64,000 nt of DNA. Origin: Nymphaea colorata (lineage: Eukaryota > Streptophyta > Magnoliopsida > Nymphaeales > Nymphaeaceae). Where the stretch lies: the NCBI RefSeq assembly GCF_008831285.2, contig NC_045140.1, forward strand, positions 7,992,505 through 8,056,504, in the 5' to 3' direction. The notes below the pieces were generated by a model that was given only the letters and a program-made list of their open reading frames with translations, was not told where the DNA came from and did no database searches. A program made the translations under genes and the position numbers. This document shows positions 54,401-56,549 of the stretch, one piece after another (the first letter of the stretch is position 1; every line of letters starts with the position of its first letter).

Positions 54401-56549
54401 GCCTTTTCAATATTGGACCTAAGGAAACTGATTTTGTGCATTTTGTTTGTGGATTTGTGACCTATGAAATTTTCGACAGCAGTCTATAAAGTCCCTAATT
54501 CTCAATTGCAAGGTACCAGGCAATATTTTGGAAGTTTTAGAAAGGGTATCACTAATTTAGAATTGCACTTATATTTCTGGACTTGAATTACACTCTTTGC
54601 TATGCTGAATGGGTGTTGGGCCCCTTTTACTCTAGATGACATATATACAGCAAGAAACTTCATACAGAAAGGAAAGAATTTCTAAATGTGTGTAATGGGG
54701 CTTTTCAAATTAGTTTAAGGTTCCCTCTCTTTAAAGGGTTACAACTTCCAAATCTGGCATGTTTCAATCTTCACATCCACAGATCAACTCTCCCCCTGAT
54801 TTCACTAAAGAATGGCTGTTTAAGCTAATGATTGTTCATTGTACGTTCATTCTCAATCATAATTAACAATTTTTAAAGATATAACTTGCCAGTTTTTGGA
54901 AAAAGAAAGCTGGTTATTTAAGTTTCTATACACTAAAGCTTTGTATTTCCACTTTTGTGCTTTGACATGCCATGAAGGTATATGAAGTTTTTGCCGTTTT
55001 GTGTTTGAATATTATTCTGAGTAAAGAAGGTAGACATTCCCAGCTCCAGCTCCTCATGATTTTGATTTATGTACATGTATTATCTGCCAGTACTCTTCCC
55101 ACCAAAATCAAGAACGGTTCAAGAAATTAGCATGGCAAAGAATGAAAGCATTAAGTAAAATAAGGGGGAACTTTGCAACCACATCAAGTTAAGCAATTTG
55201 AACAGCAGATGGTTTATCTCACACTCGAAAATGTGAAAAAGGAAACATATAAACCAAAACCAGAAATTGTTACTTTTTCCTTACTCTCTATCTGTCAAAT
55301 AAGGTCCACCATCAAAGTGATCTCCCAGGAATATGATTATCTGAGGCTTAAAAGGGAGCACAGATTTCTGGAACGCCCTTAGCATGTACAGATCAGTGTA
55401 GAATTTGATTGCCTTGAAAGCACCGGATTTTGGAGAAAGGCCATGTGATGTTCGATCTGTAAGCTATTAGACAGATAAAGCATAAAAACAAAGTGAAGCA
55501 AACATGGAAAAAACAGTTGCATAAGGTAGAAATGACAAACCTGAAGGTCTTTTTGACCTCAAACGTCAAAACGGGTTCTCTAGACGCATGAAATCAGGCG
55601 AATGGCATAAAAATATAAATAAAAAAACTAATAAATGGTCAAAGATTGATATCCGACGAAGCAAGAAGCTCGCCAATGTGCAATGCAAAGTGAAGGTAGC
55701 TACATGACTTATTTATGAACTGTAACTCTTGCAACATGGCTTGCCTCATTTGCTACCCGTTGTGTTCGTTTTGCCTCACTTAAAGGGCTGACCGCTTTAA
55801 GTACACTCACTAAAAAACTGTTTGGACCTTTAAAACCAAAACATCAAATATCGAATCAGAGCTTCCCAAGCCGTCACCATTATAAATCATGAAAAGGTTT
55901 ACGTGCTCGCGAGGAATAAGGAGGAAACGTCAAAATAATTATGCACCTTCAGTGCATAAGAACCCACGACGCACTCGAAAGCGTGGGAGCATCAAAAACA
56001 CGGACAAAGACCTGAACCAGAGGGGCCAGGTCTTCTACACCAGTAGTGGCTTTTGGCTATCTAAAAAAGAAAGGTAAGAGATCTGGACAGAGAAAGATTA
56101 CAGATACCTGTGGGTCAGCAAGAACGGCGACATGTACCAGATTGTCAGGATTGGGAAGGTCGCCAATTGCCTGCACATCAGAAGATGACAGGTACCACGA
56201 CCATAAGAGGTTTGACATGGTAAGAAATAAAACAAAAACAAGCAGAAGCAGTTGGATCATTGAAACAATGACGAAGAAGAAGATGGTCACTAGACCTTAG
56301 TCTATCGGAGTCGGAAGCGCGCACAGAGATCAATTTTGTTTGTAAGGAGGGAGGGAGGGAGGGGGAGGGAGAGAGAGAGAGAGAGTATCCCCTGCTTACC
56401 GGCCAAGAGCAAGCCCAAAGAGGCAACCAGTAGGCGATTAGTTCCCCATATAGAATAGTAACAATCCATATGCAGCAAAGAAACAGAGTGAGACGCCAAC
56501 CGCTCTGCATCTCCTCCTTGACTTGACGATTCCATCTTCCTCTCTCCAT
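6735..56549 (-). CDS. MPPE1: Membrane-anchored metallophosphoesterase, PGAP5/MPPE1 (Cdc1/Ted1) family, 13 exons, 540 aa
   Basis: Spliced CDS on the minus strand. Exons in order: 56549-56400, 56170-56108, 55463-55285, 41896-41767, 41663-41567, 32632-32573, 32491-32391, 32191-32157, 7925-7868, 7759-7685, 7612-7455, 7348-7082, 6984-6735. They total 1623 nt with no internal stop, and every intron is GT-AG. Seen: an N-terminal hydrophobic anchor (about residues 20-37); phosphoesterase motifs ADPQ (68-71), LGDHFDGG (117-124), GNHD (159-162), THIP (237-240) and GHDHD (297-301); two C-terminal hydrophobic segments (about 370-385 and 513-534). Known for the family: Mn-dependent removal of an ethanolamine-phosphate side branch from GPI anchors in the early secretory pathway (human PGAP5, yeast Ted1/Cdc1); plant orthologues are of about this length. 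Inferred: the same role here. Start: the first in-frame ATG, just upstream of the anchor; M14 (56510) is an alternative. The introns of 13.4, 8.9 and 24.2 kb are filled with retrotransposons. Confidence 0.9.
7082..7348 (-). CDS. MPPE1: MPPE1-like exon 12: transmembrane segment and linker
   Basis: 267 nt, residues 369-457 plus two bases of Lys458. Begins with the hydrophobic [16 protein letters not shown], then a charged, probably cytosolic stretch rich in Lys, Glu and Asp. Acceptor GAGCAG, donor GTAGGT. An acceptor 38 bases upstream would shift frame and reach an early stop, so it was not chosen. Confidence 0.85.
7455..7612 (-). CDS. MPPE1: MPPE1-like exon 11
   Basis: 158 nt, residues 317-368 plus two bases of Trp369. 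[19 protein letters not shown] is the conserved end of the phosphoesterase domain. Acceptor GTGTAG, donor GTAAAT. Confidence 0.92.
7685..7759 (-). CDS. MPPE1: MPPE1-like exon 10: GHDH motif
   Basis: 75 nt, phase 0 to 0, residues 292-316. Reads [19 protein letters not shown] and onwards; GHDH (297-300) supplies the last metal ligands (motif V). Acceptor TTTCAG, donor GTAATC. Confidence 0.93.
7868..7925 (-). CDS. MPPE1: MPPE1-like exon 9
   Basis: 58 nt. Completes Lys272, then [19 protein letters not shown] (273-291), the conserved lead-in to the GHDH motif. Acceptor ATACAG. The donor is GTTCGT, the weakest match among the twelve; intron 9 is 108 bp. Confidence 0.88.
8405..8596 (-). repeat. 3' LTR of copia element A (outer end unclear)
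   Basis: Matches the LTR of element B from the purine/pyrimidine tract through the block CACGTAACCCTAGTCTC to the TTAACA end. A polypurine tract (GAGGGGGAG on the minus strand) abuts 8596. The outer edge has diverged. Confidence 0.7.
8597..9217 (-). pseudogene. Copia A RNase H domain fragment
   Basis: On the minus strand it reads [38 protein letters not shown] and [19 protein letters not shown], the typical copia RNase H signature. The frame is lost near the C-terminal end, where B keeps an ADMFTKALP motif. The RT part lies beyond inserted element C. Confidence 0.88.
9223..9728 (-). repeat. 3' LTR of copia C
   Basis: 506 bp with TG...CA ends. Contains a TATA-like TATATATAG segment (about 9408-9416), an imperfect palindrome near 9440-9495 and a long TA run (about 9590-9700) that accounts for the length difference from its partner. 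Confidence 0.93.
9742..11283 (-). CDS. Copia C reverse transcriptase and RNase H
   Basis: 513 intact codons. [58 protein letters not shown] and the catalytic box LLYVDDMVI. RNase [21 protein letters not shown] and [15 protein letters not shown], ending at a stop just inside the polypurine tract. This is the best preserved transposon frame in the window. It is separated from the upstream polyprotein by a frameshift in the integrase-RT linker (about 11390-11440). Confidence 0.9.
   Translation of the reverse strand: MAHHSFYEPSSYLEAKEDPNWIEAMDLQLKALESNETWDIVSLPMRKKTIGCRWTYKIKTRSDGTLERYKARLVAKGYAQEYGIDYEETFAPVARMTSVRTLIAIASVKHWTIFQMDVKNAFLNGHLQEEVFMSAPPGFDLPQNKVLRLKKALYGLKQAPKAWFDKFSSVMFNQGFQSCYSDTAMFVKTTSVGVIVLLLYVDDMVITESDDEGIIEVKHFLNRCFQMTDLGRLTYFLRIEVAYSKQGYLLSQMKFASELVDKTGISDDKVVDTSEALGVKMKIDDGEILENPTPFRQIVGALSYLSITRPDIAHAVHVISQFQQRPTSMHMGATMRIVRYVKNTINKGLFLSSSSTLELVAYPDADWGGDPNNRHSTTGFCVFLGDSFIYWRCKKQHKVSLSSIEAEYRVMATTTMEIVWLKSLLKDMGIHIKDPVKLCCDNKSAIYIASNHTFHERTKHIEMDCHYVREEFLQKNIDLSYVFFEYQLGDFFTKALAAARFNFLLSKLSVITP
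11148..13436 (-). pseudogene. Copia C Gag C-terminus, protease and integrase
   Basis: 762 codons. In order: Gag helices; zinc knuckle [14 protein letters not shown]; protease [16 protein letters not shown]-pre-integrase [13 protein letters not shown]; integrase with SDVWGP and RSDSGGEF. At 11933-11934 the sequence passes from CPNTP straight to [11 protein letters not shown]. The nine residues that normally lie between, including the catalytic Glu 36 residues after the Asp of RSDSGG, are missing in frame. The end runs out of frame into the linker before RT, where the downstream ORF overlaps in another phase. Confidence 0.9.
13433..13795 (-). pseudogene. Copia C Gag N-terminus
   Basis: 120 codons. 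[20 protein letters not shown] is the start of a plant copia Gag (UBN2-type), followed by a Trp-rich helix region. It leaves frame near 13435; the next frame picks up as [19 protein letters not shown], so one polyprotein has been split by mutation. Confidence 0.85.
14126..14137 (-). other. Primer-binding site of copia C (initiator-Met tRNA)
   Basis: The minus strand reads TGGTATCAGAGC directly after the LTR end, the canonical plant copia match to the 3' end of tRNA-iMet. Confidence 0.9.
14138..14611 (-). repeat. 5' LTR of copia C
   Basis: 474 bp, near-identical to 9223-9728. The primer-binding site is at 14126-14137. The TSD TGGAC follows at 14612, and then element A resumes mid-domain. Confidence 0.93.
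14612..15420 (-). pseudogene. Copia A reverse transcriptase fragment
   Basis: Broken frames contain [20 protein letters not shown], a damaged YVDD region (IVYVI), [17 protein letters not shown] and [17 protein letters not shown]. It resumes exactly where element C interrupted it at 14612. Element B has the same segments. Confidence 0.85.
15480..16430 (-). pseudogene. Copia A integrase and linker
   Basis: Reads [38 protein letters not shown] and [18 protein letters not shown], followed by the proline/serine-rich integrase-RT linker. The catalytic core just upstream (about 16230-16430) is out of frame. Confidence 0.85.
16500..17340 (-). mobile_element. Copia fragment D (integrase C-terminus and RT start)
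   Basis: Minus-strand pieces read [19 protein letters not shown] (integrase C-terminal region, 17075-17272) and [14 protein letters not shown] then [14 protein letters not shown] (RT, about 16500-16620). This is a different copia lineage from A and B. Both ends are truncated and no LTR was found. Confidence 0.75.
17385..17880 (+). mobile_element. Copia fragment E (protease) with internal tandem duplication
   Basis: The plus strand reads [20 protein letters not shown] then [11 protein letters not shown], a copia protease region with DSG intact. A segment of about 156 bp upstream (from CATAATGCTAATTC at about 17391) is repeated from about 17547, with a shorter third start near 17680. It faces fragment D in the opposite orientation; the two may be inverted halves of one element. 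Confidence 0.65.
17940..18005. repeat. CT then (TA)n microsatellite
   Basis: A CT run passes into a TA run that ends at the 5' edge of the next MITE, whose TATAGCTG duplication begins in the run. Confidence 0.9.
18006..18358. mobile_element. hAT-like MITE 1 (CTATGTCAC family, 353 bp)
   Basis: Ends are CTATGTCACAATGG and CCTATGTGATATAG. A perfect 8-bp duplication TATAGCTG flanks it (17998-18005 and 18359-18366). Subterminal regions are rich in GTAC and GGTACGG words. No transposase is encoded. The 8-bp duplication places it with the hAT superfamily. Confidence 0.85.
18451..18807. mobile_element. hAT-like MITE 2 (CTATGTCAC family, 357 bp)
   Basis: Starts CTCTGTCACACGGATAC and ends CCATGTGACATAG. 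Flanks ATCACAAA (18443-18450) and ATCACAAC (18808-18815) match at 7 of 8 positions. Interior words are of the GTATCCG type rather than GGTACGG, so it is a diverged subfamily. Confidence 0.8.
18840..18943. repeat. (TA)n microsatellite plus partial copy of the B LTR end
   Basis: A TA run (about 18841-18887) is followed by about 55 bp (TTGGAGGAAGAAAGGGACGT through AACTTTTCAGATTGCAT) that repeats the outer part of the adjacent LTR of element B. Confidence 0.75.
18964..19173 (-). repeat. 3' LTR of copia B
   Basis: 210 bp. On the plus strand it runs from TGTTCAATATTGAAGG to TTTAACA, then the pyrimidine complement of the polypurine tract. Shares the block GTAACCCTAATCTCATAT with the LTRs of A. Confidence 0.9.
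19181..19670 (-). pseudogene. Copia B RNase H
   Basis: Reads [20 protein letters not shown] (start lies upstream), [20 protein letters not shown] and [17 protein letters not shown], complete at the C-terminus. An upstream stop separates it from the SDADYAKS part. Confidence 0.88.
19800..20660 (-). pseudogene. Copia B reverse transcriptase
   Basis: 144 open codons (19955-20389) contain [40 protein letters not shown] and the catalytic box [13 protein letters not shown]. The N-terminal fingers region continues to about 20660 with stops. The RT start is split from the linker by the inserted CGATAC element. Confidence 0.88.
20672..21035. mobile_element. CGATAC-rich insertion in copia B, MULE-like
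   Basis: About 364 bp inserted between two copies of CTGCATAGCA (20662-20671 and 21036-21045). Element A has this site uninterrupted near 15460, which proves an insertion. The ends (GTATTGTACGTATCGTAC and, inverted, CAATGTTGTAAAAAATGTAT) are imperfect inverted repeats. The interior is packed with CGATACG and GTATCGTA words. A 9-10 bp duplication fits Mutator-like elements. No transposase is encoded. Confidence 0.75.
21183..22190 (-). pseudogene. Copia B integrase and linker
   Basis: Contains [40 protein letters not shown] (the integrase Glu of VVERKH is kept), [20 protein letters not shown] and [17 protein letters not shown], then a Pro/Ser-rich linker. The frame breaks several times. Confidence 0.88.
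22196..23114 (-). pseudogene. Copia B protease and GAG-pre-integrase
   Basis: Protease [20 protein letters not shown] (about 22571-22680), then [20 protein letters not shown] with a CDAC end (GAG-pre-integrase). Upstream, [16 protein letters not shown] is the remaining end of Gag. A shift near 22570 splits the two. Confidence 0.85.
23330..23590. repeat. Leader repeats inside copia B
   Basis: Blocks of the form CAGATCTGATAC followed by TCTTCCACGGCAATAG recur about four times with diverged spacing of 50-70 bp. They lie in the untranslated leader between primer-binding site and Gag remnant. Confidence 0.6.
23731..23937 (-). repeat. 5' LTR of copia B, outer end lost
   Basis: Starts TGTTCAATATTGGAGG next to the primer-binding site and contains an expanded (GA)n run (about 23759-23800). 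After AATATTTCA the sequence departs from the other LTR copies, so the outer terminus and any target duplication are gone. Confidence 0.85.
24261..24909. mobile_element. hAT-like MITE 3 (649 bp, perfect 17-bp inverted ends)
   Basis: Left end CTATGTTGCATGGACAC and right end GTGTCCATGCAACATAG are exact reverse complements. Flanks GTTCTCAG (24253-24260) and GTTTTCAG (24910-24917) match at 7 of 8. The interior holds a long CT-rich tract. It shares CTATGT...ACATAG ends with the CTATGTCAC family but has the variant TTGCATGGACAC, so it is a sister family. Confidence 0.85.
25031..27826 (+). mobile_element. Gypsy-type element, left arm of an inverted pair
   Basis: An LTR-like region starts TGTTAACACCCTAAATTT (25031) and runs about 1.55 kb, with a TATA sequence CTCTATATAA at 26391. 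A plus-strand Gag follows. Compared with the right arm, about 330 bp of leader is deleted between the LTR-like end and Gag. Similarity with the right arm covers the LTR and Gag, then ends near 27800. It lies in intron 8, antisense to the host gene. Confidence 0.8.
26607..27434 (+). CDS. Gypsy Gag fragment (left arm)
   Basis: 275 codons. A Lys/Ser/Glu-rich N-terminus ([20 protein letters not shown]) precedes a retrotransposon Gag domain: [53 protein letters not shown] and [17 protein letters not shown]. The start is uncertain, because the upstream leader is deleted and the first Met may be artificial. A stop at 27432 separates it from the zinc-binding part. Confidence 0.8.
   Translation: MVKFQRYMIMFNEEQAQAERAKKKRKKTKKSSSNSSDSSEDATTKSSSEEEPRTPKKKKKKESWKAKIQEVEKKLNVVQLKGKNKINFTCEDFYESFKNDKHIKNLPKKFIKFDGHRNPKTHLVMSFAECYKFHDNHRALFQCFPRRLEGIAVQWYREHTNPVKLKNFDKLINLFIERFIQNVETAPTIITLCYLKQRPGEKVRDFIQRWRSSCNKMREPISQSHALGMIVNNLAAAFKKERTNYPNNKEVADKASSTKNKHPGWGYDKKFTQLQ
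27450..27914 (+). pseudogene. Gypsy Gag C-terminus with zinc-binding segment (left arm)
   Basis: [20 protein letters not shown] is the degenerate zinc knuckle of this gypsy group (Tyr replacing the first Cys). It continues from the preceding frame after a stop. Codons after about 27826 read the junction with the opposite arm and are probably not genuine. Confidence 0.75.
27941..28788 (-). pseudogene. Gypsy aspartic protease and flanks
   Basis: Reads [19 protein letters not shown] (protease active site DGGAS), then [20 protein letters not shown] (start of the conserved pre-RT region of this gypsy group) and [20 protein letters not shown]. Stops and shifts break it into three frames. It occupies the loop of the inverted pair and has no left-arm counterpart. 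Confidence 0.8.
28858..30050 (-). pseudogene. Gypsy Gag fragments (right arm)
   Basis: Two frames, 29488-29946 ([36 protein letters not shown]) and 28858-29217 ([20 protein letters not shown]), correspond to the left-arm Gag with many substitutions. A deletion and frameshift separate them. Confidence 0.8.
32157..32191 (-). CDS. MPPE1: MPPE1-like exon 8: 35-nt small exon before the 24-kb intron
   Basis: Codes [11 protein letters not shown] plus two bases of Lys272, between a CCTGTAG acceptor and a strong GTAAGT donor. It was found because exon 7 ends in phase 0 and exon 9 needs one base to complete a codon. The reading RGLKYQNYL bridges them with the length the family expects. Confidence 0.75.
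32391..32491 (-). CDS. MPPE1: MPPE1-like exon 7: THIP motif
   Basis: 101 nt, residues 227-260. Contains [19 protein letters not shown] with metal-ligand His238 (motif IV). Acceptor TTGTTAG; donor GTACAC in phase 0. Introns 6 and 7 (81 and 199 bp) have normal size. Confidence 0.92.
32573..32632 (-). CDS. MPPE1: MPPE1-like exon 6
   Basis: 60 nt. Completes Gly207 and codes [19 protein letters not shown], ending one base into Asp227. Acceptor GGCTGCAG, donor GTGTGT. Its phases match exons 5 and 7 exactly, which is the main support for so short and less conserved an exon. Confidence 0.82.
33154..33341 (-). repeat. Old copia-type LTR remnant with primer-binding site
   Basis: 188 bp with TG...CA ends (minus TGTTGAGAGTTATTTACATG to GTCCACAACA). 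Next to it at 33142-33153 the minus strand reads TGGTATTAAAGC, a decayed initiator-Met primer site. The internal region to the left is not recognisable. Confidence 0.55.
33342..33877. other. Intron 5 sequence, nothing recognised
   Basis: AT-rich sequence between the LTR remnant and copia K with no coding or repeat signal that I can name. Confidence 0.4.
33878..34135 (-). repeat. 3' LTR of copia K
   Basis: 258 bp, shorter than its partner by about 30 bp. Its inner edge abuts a C-rich tract (polypurine on the minus strand). Confidence 0.85.
34136..35061 (-). pseudogene. Copia K RNase H and C-terminal RT remnant
   Basis: RNase [47 protein letters not shown] and [19 protein letters not shown]. 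Upstream (34700-35061) a decayed RT end reads EAYEDPTEY then [11 protein letters not shown] and SDIAYAVN with stops. Similarity ends abruptly near 35061. Confidence 0.8.
35062..36407. mobile_element. Unclassified insertion in copia K, right end resembling the hAT-like family
   Basis: Non-copia sequence replaces RT here. Its right edge CACCTATGTGACATAG (to 36407) is a CTATGTCAC-type terminus, and MITE 4 landed in it, since its duplication CATAGGGG includes the end. A matching left terminus was not found, so extent and class are uncertain. No coding signal was recognised. Confidence 0.4.
36411..37379. mobile_element. hAT-like MITE 4 (CTATGTCAC family, 969 bp)
   Basis: Ends CTATGTCACCGTGG and CCTATGTGACATAG with a perfect 8-bp duplication CATAGGGG (36403-36410 and 37380-37387). 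Both subterminal regions carry clustered GTAC words. The interior has a GC-rich block (about 36575-36665) and a minisatellite. It shares its layout and a core near 36500-36540 with MITE 6. Confidence 0.88.
36905..37225 (+). repeat. Minisatellite of about 69-bp units inside MITE 4
   Basis: About 4.7 units. The length is a multiple of three, so a 23-residue repeat ([18 protein letters not shown] and onwards) appears in open frames. This is a consequence of repetition, not evidence of a gene. MITE 6 lacks it. Confidence 0.8.
37800..38570 (+). mobile_element. Copia fragment L (protease piece joined to RNase H), opposite to K
   Basis: The plus strand reads [17 protein letters not shown] (region after the protease) at about 37870-37930, then [19 protein letters not shown] and [20 protein letters not shown] (RNase H, 38045-38250). 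Decayed FHERTKH-like sequence follows, and a polypurine tract GTTTGAGGGGAAGT lies near 38530. Integrase and RT between are missing. Confidence 0.7.
38571..39000. other. Unassigned block between copia L and K
   Basis: A minus-strand frame at 38615-38914 (99 codons, Lys-rich, with [18 protein letters not shown]) has no motif that I recognise. It may be copia K Gag/linker, the LTR of L or other insert. Confidence 0.3.
39010..39358 (-). pseudogene. Copia K integrase piece
   Basis: The minus strand reads NGVVERNC, stop, [18 protein letters not shown] then [14 protein letters not shown], the end of a copia integrase core with its catalytic Glu (VVER). One stop interrupts it. MITE 5 is inserted directly upstream. 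Confidence 0.75.
39359..39772. mobile_element. hAT-like MITE 5 (CTATGTCAC family, GCACCC-rich, 414 bp)
   Basis: Starts CTAAGTCACAAGGGTGTG and ends GCACCCATGTGACATAC, flanked by a perfect 8-bp duplication CCTTCAAC (39351-39358 and 39773-39780) inside the copia K integrase. Subterminal words are GCACCCGC-like instead of GGTACGG. Contains a TA-rich run at about 39618-39682. Confidence 0.85.
39781..40919 (-). pseudogene. Copia K 5' internal region, decayed Gag/protease
   Basis: The longest minus frame (39980-40261, with [19 protein letters not shown]) and the DNA up to the primer-binding site should hold Gag, protease and pre-integrase by position. No motif is clear enough to name individually. 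Confidence 0.4.
40932..41219 (-). repeat. 5' LTR of copia K
   Basis: 288 bp. The inner end joins the initiator-Met primer site. The many mismatches to 33878-34135 indicate an older insertion than copia C. Confidence 0.85.
41567..41663 (-). CDS. MPPE1: MPPE1-like exon 5
   Basis: 97 nt coding [19 protein letters not shown] and then [13 protein letters not shown], residues 175-206, plus the first base of Gly207. This is the conserved segment after GNHD in the family. Acceptor TGTGCAG, donor GTAAGC. Followed by the 8.9-kb intron 5. Confidence 0.92.
41767..41896 (-). CDS. MPPE1: MPPE1-like exon 4: GNHD motif
   Basis: 130 nt. Its first base completes Glu131, then [12 protein letters not shown] leads to [14 protein letters not shown] with catalytic motif III (Asn160, His161). 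Acceptor TTTGCCAG, donor GTCTGC in phase 0. Intron 4 is only 103 bp, in contrast to the huge introns on either side. Confidence 0.92.
41897..42632. other. Start of intron 3, no transposon identified
   Basis: Host intron sequence next to exon 4, with a few repeats of GGACA/TGTCC words (42040-42210) and a CT microsatellite (about 42427-42459). No gene was recognised. Confidence 0.4.
42633..43020. mobile_element. Possible MITE with poly(A)/poly(T) hairpin core
   Basis: TATAGTCACAAA at the left and TTTGTGACTATG at the right are inverted. TTATAAT and TTATAAA lie just outside. The core is made of A-rich then T-rich ACGTTTTT words that can pair with each other. Duplication and boundaries are weak. 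Confidence 0.4.
43304..43584. mobile_element. Possible hAT-like MITE relic
   Basis: Begins CTATGTCACATGGATACTG, a family-type end. The right side has GTATCAGCACAAGTGTCATG, partly complementary to the left subterminal DNA. No convincing 8-bp duplication was found. Confidence 0.4.
43585..44180 (+). repeat. Unclassified repeat, copy 1 (left of copia F)
   Basis: GC-richer than its surroundings. Its first 190 bp (CCTTGCCTTGGCCCGCATCC through CTTGATCCTTGGCCACC) recur at 49192-49258 plus 49614-49700. The rest has short open frames without recognisable domains. Position on both sides of copia F suggests a host element split by F or LTR-like repeats. Confidence 0.55.
44190..44760 (+). pseudogene. Copia F protease and GAG-pre-integrase
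   Basis: [20 protein letters not shown] has the protease aspartate but Ala for the usual Gly after Ser. [37 protein letters not shown] and [20 protein letters not shown] follow in shifted frames. Confidence 0.8.
44880..45740 (+). pseudogene. Copia F integrase and linker
   Basis: Reads [20 protein letters not shown] then a stop, [17 protein letters not shown] and [10 protein letters not shown]. The linker contains an exact-phase 48-bp tandem duplication (about 45558-45653; [10 protein letters not shown] appears twice) with a stop between the copies. Confidence 0.85.
45743..46181 (+). pseudogene. Copia F reverse transcriptase, N-terminal part
   Basis: [40 protein letters not shown] and [20 protein letters not shown] lead to [10 protein letters not shown], where MITE 6 interrupts. 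A stop and a shift occur around 45997-46060. Confidence 0.88.
46182..47196. mobile_element. hAT-like MITE 6 (CTATGTCAC family, 1015 bp)
   Basis: Ends CTATGTCACAATGGTACG and CATTGTGACATAG, flanked by GACAAGGG (46174-46181) and GACAAGGA (47197-47204), 7 of 8 matching. The RT frame of copia F continues from KRQG to GQGECSKM across it, proving insertion. The left subterminal 80 bp contains six GTAC words. A GC-rich block (about 46390-46500) has short repeats of GGCGACGGACGGCGACC type. Confidence 0.9.
47205..48337 (+). pseudogene. Copia F reverse transcriptase (C-terminal part) and RNase H
   Basis: [20 protein letters not shown] keeps the YVDD box; [20 protein letters not shown] and [20 protein letters not shown] follow. 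RNase [41 protein letters not shown] and [20 protein letters not shown]. Frames change at about 47806 and 48060. Confidence 0.88.
48338..48545 (+). repeat. 3' LTR of copia F
   Basis: Starts TGTTGAAATCAG after the AGAGGGGAG polypurine tract, includes CCCTAATCTCTC like the LTRs of A and B, and ends near TCGTTCA. The exact end and the target duplication could not be fixed. Confidence 0.7.
48546..49258 (+). repeat. Unclassified repeat, copy 2 (right of copia F), part 1
   Basis: GC-richer sequence with open frames (48724-48993, 48983-49255) lacking recognised domains. From about 49192 it repeats 43585 onward. MITE 7 interrupts the copy at 49258. Confidence 0.5.
49259..49605. mobile_element. hAT-like MITE 7 (CTATGTCAC family, 347 bp)
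   Basis: Ends CTATGTCACAGTG and CCTATGTGACATAA. Flanks CCTGAAGC (49251-49258) and ACTGAAGC (49606-49613) match at 7 of 8. It interrupts the duplicated repeat, whose other copy at about 43660 reads through. GTAC-rich left end, like MITEs 4 and 6. Confidence 0.88.
49606..49705 (+). repeat. Unclassified repeat, copy 2, part 2
   Basis: Continuation of the 43585-type repeat after MITE 7, ending at CTTGGCCACC. Confidence 0.6.
49706..50635 (+). mobile_element. Copia fragment G (RT and RNase H start)
   Basis: The plus strand reads [70 protein letters not shown] and [19 protein letters not shown]. RNase H is cut off at 50635 by a gypsy-derived segment. Several stops. No LTR. Confidence 0.82.
50636..52450 (+). 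mobile_element. Decayed Ty3/gypsy chromovirus 3' part
   Basis: Integrase on the plus strand: [37 protein letters not shown] and [21 protein letters not shown] chromodomain-like end follows at 51534-51716 ([23 protein letters not shown]). From 51723 an LTR-like segment starts TGTCAAACACAGTGGCGG; the same 35 bp also begin the fragment at 50636. The LTR continues to about 52450 or beyond; its end is not fixed. Frames are badly broken; RT and Gag are missing. Confidence 0.75.
50750..51420 (+). pseudogene. Gypsy integrase relic
   Basis: Stretches of the Ty3/gypsy integrase core, including the Asp in IVNDQD and the SDG-TE segment (SSQSDG, stop, TELE), interrupted by stops and two shifts. The C-terminal part ([18 protein letters not shown]-like) is recognisable only by position. 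Confidence 0.72.
52451..53380. other. Low-complexity, TTGCTG-rich intron sequence
   Basis: Many TTGCTG/GTTGCT/TGGCC words between about 52640 and 53150, probably internal or LTR sequence of a gypsy relic. No domain or terminal structure was identified. Confidence 0.35.
53381..53667 (+). mobile_element. Solo LTR with 5-bp duplication
   Basis: 287 bp from TGTTAGAATATATTG to GTTTCTACA, flanked by perfect GCACC (53376-53380 and 53668-53672). Contains TATATATTC near 53491 and no internal domains, so it results from LTR-LTR recombination. Its full-length relative is not in the window. Orientation follows the TATA side. Confidence 0.85.
53673..55284. other. Host intron 3 sequence next to exon 3, nothing recognised
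   Basis: About 1.6 kb of AT-rich DNA without transposon ends, domains or simple repeats that I can identify. It is probably the ancestral intron sequence. Confidence 0.45.
55285..55463 (-). CDS. MPPE1: MPPE1-like exon 3: GD motif
   Basis: 179 nt, residues 72-131. Begins LTDRTSHG, which continues exon 2 as ADPQLTDRTSH, and contains [18 protein letters not shown] (motif II, Asp119 and neighbours). Acceptor CTAATAG; donor GTAAGG after two bases of the Glu131 codon. Followed by the 13.4-kb intron 3. Confidence 0.92.
56108..56170 (-). CDS. MPPE1: MPPE1-like exon 2: first metal-binding motif
   Basis: 63 nt, phase 0 to 0, residues 51-71. Ends with HVAVLADPQ, the family's version of phosphoesterase motif I (Asp69, Gln71). 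Acceptor TGTGCAG, donor GTATCT. Intron 2 is 644 bp. Confidence 0.9.
56400..56549 (-). CDS. MPPE1: MPPE1-like exon 1: start and N-terminal membrane anchor
   Basis: Codes residues 1-50. The hydrophobic run ([10 protein letters not shown] then TILYG) forms a signal anchor, and the exon ends in ACSWP followed by a GTAAGC donor in phase 0. The adjoining intron 1 (229 bp) contains a long CT-rich tract. Confidence 0.85.
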
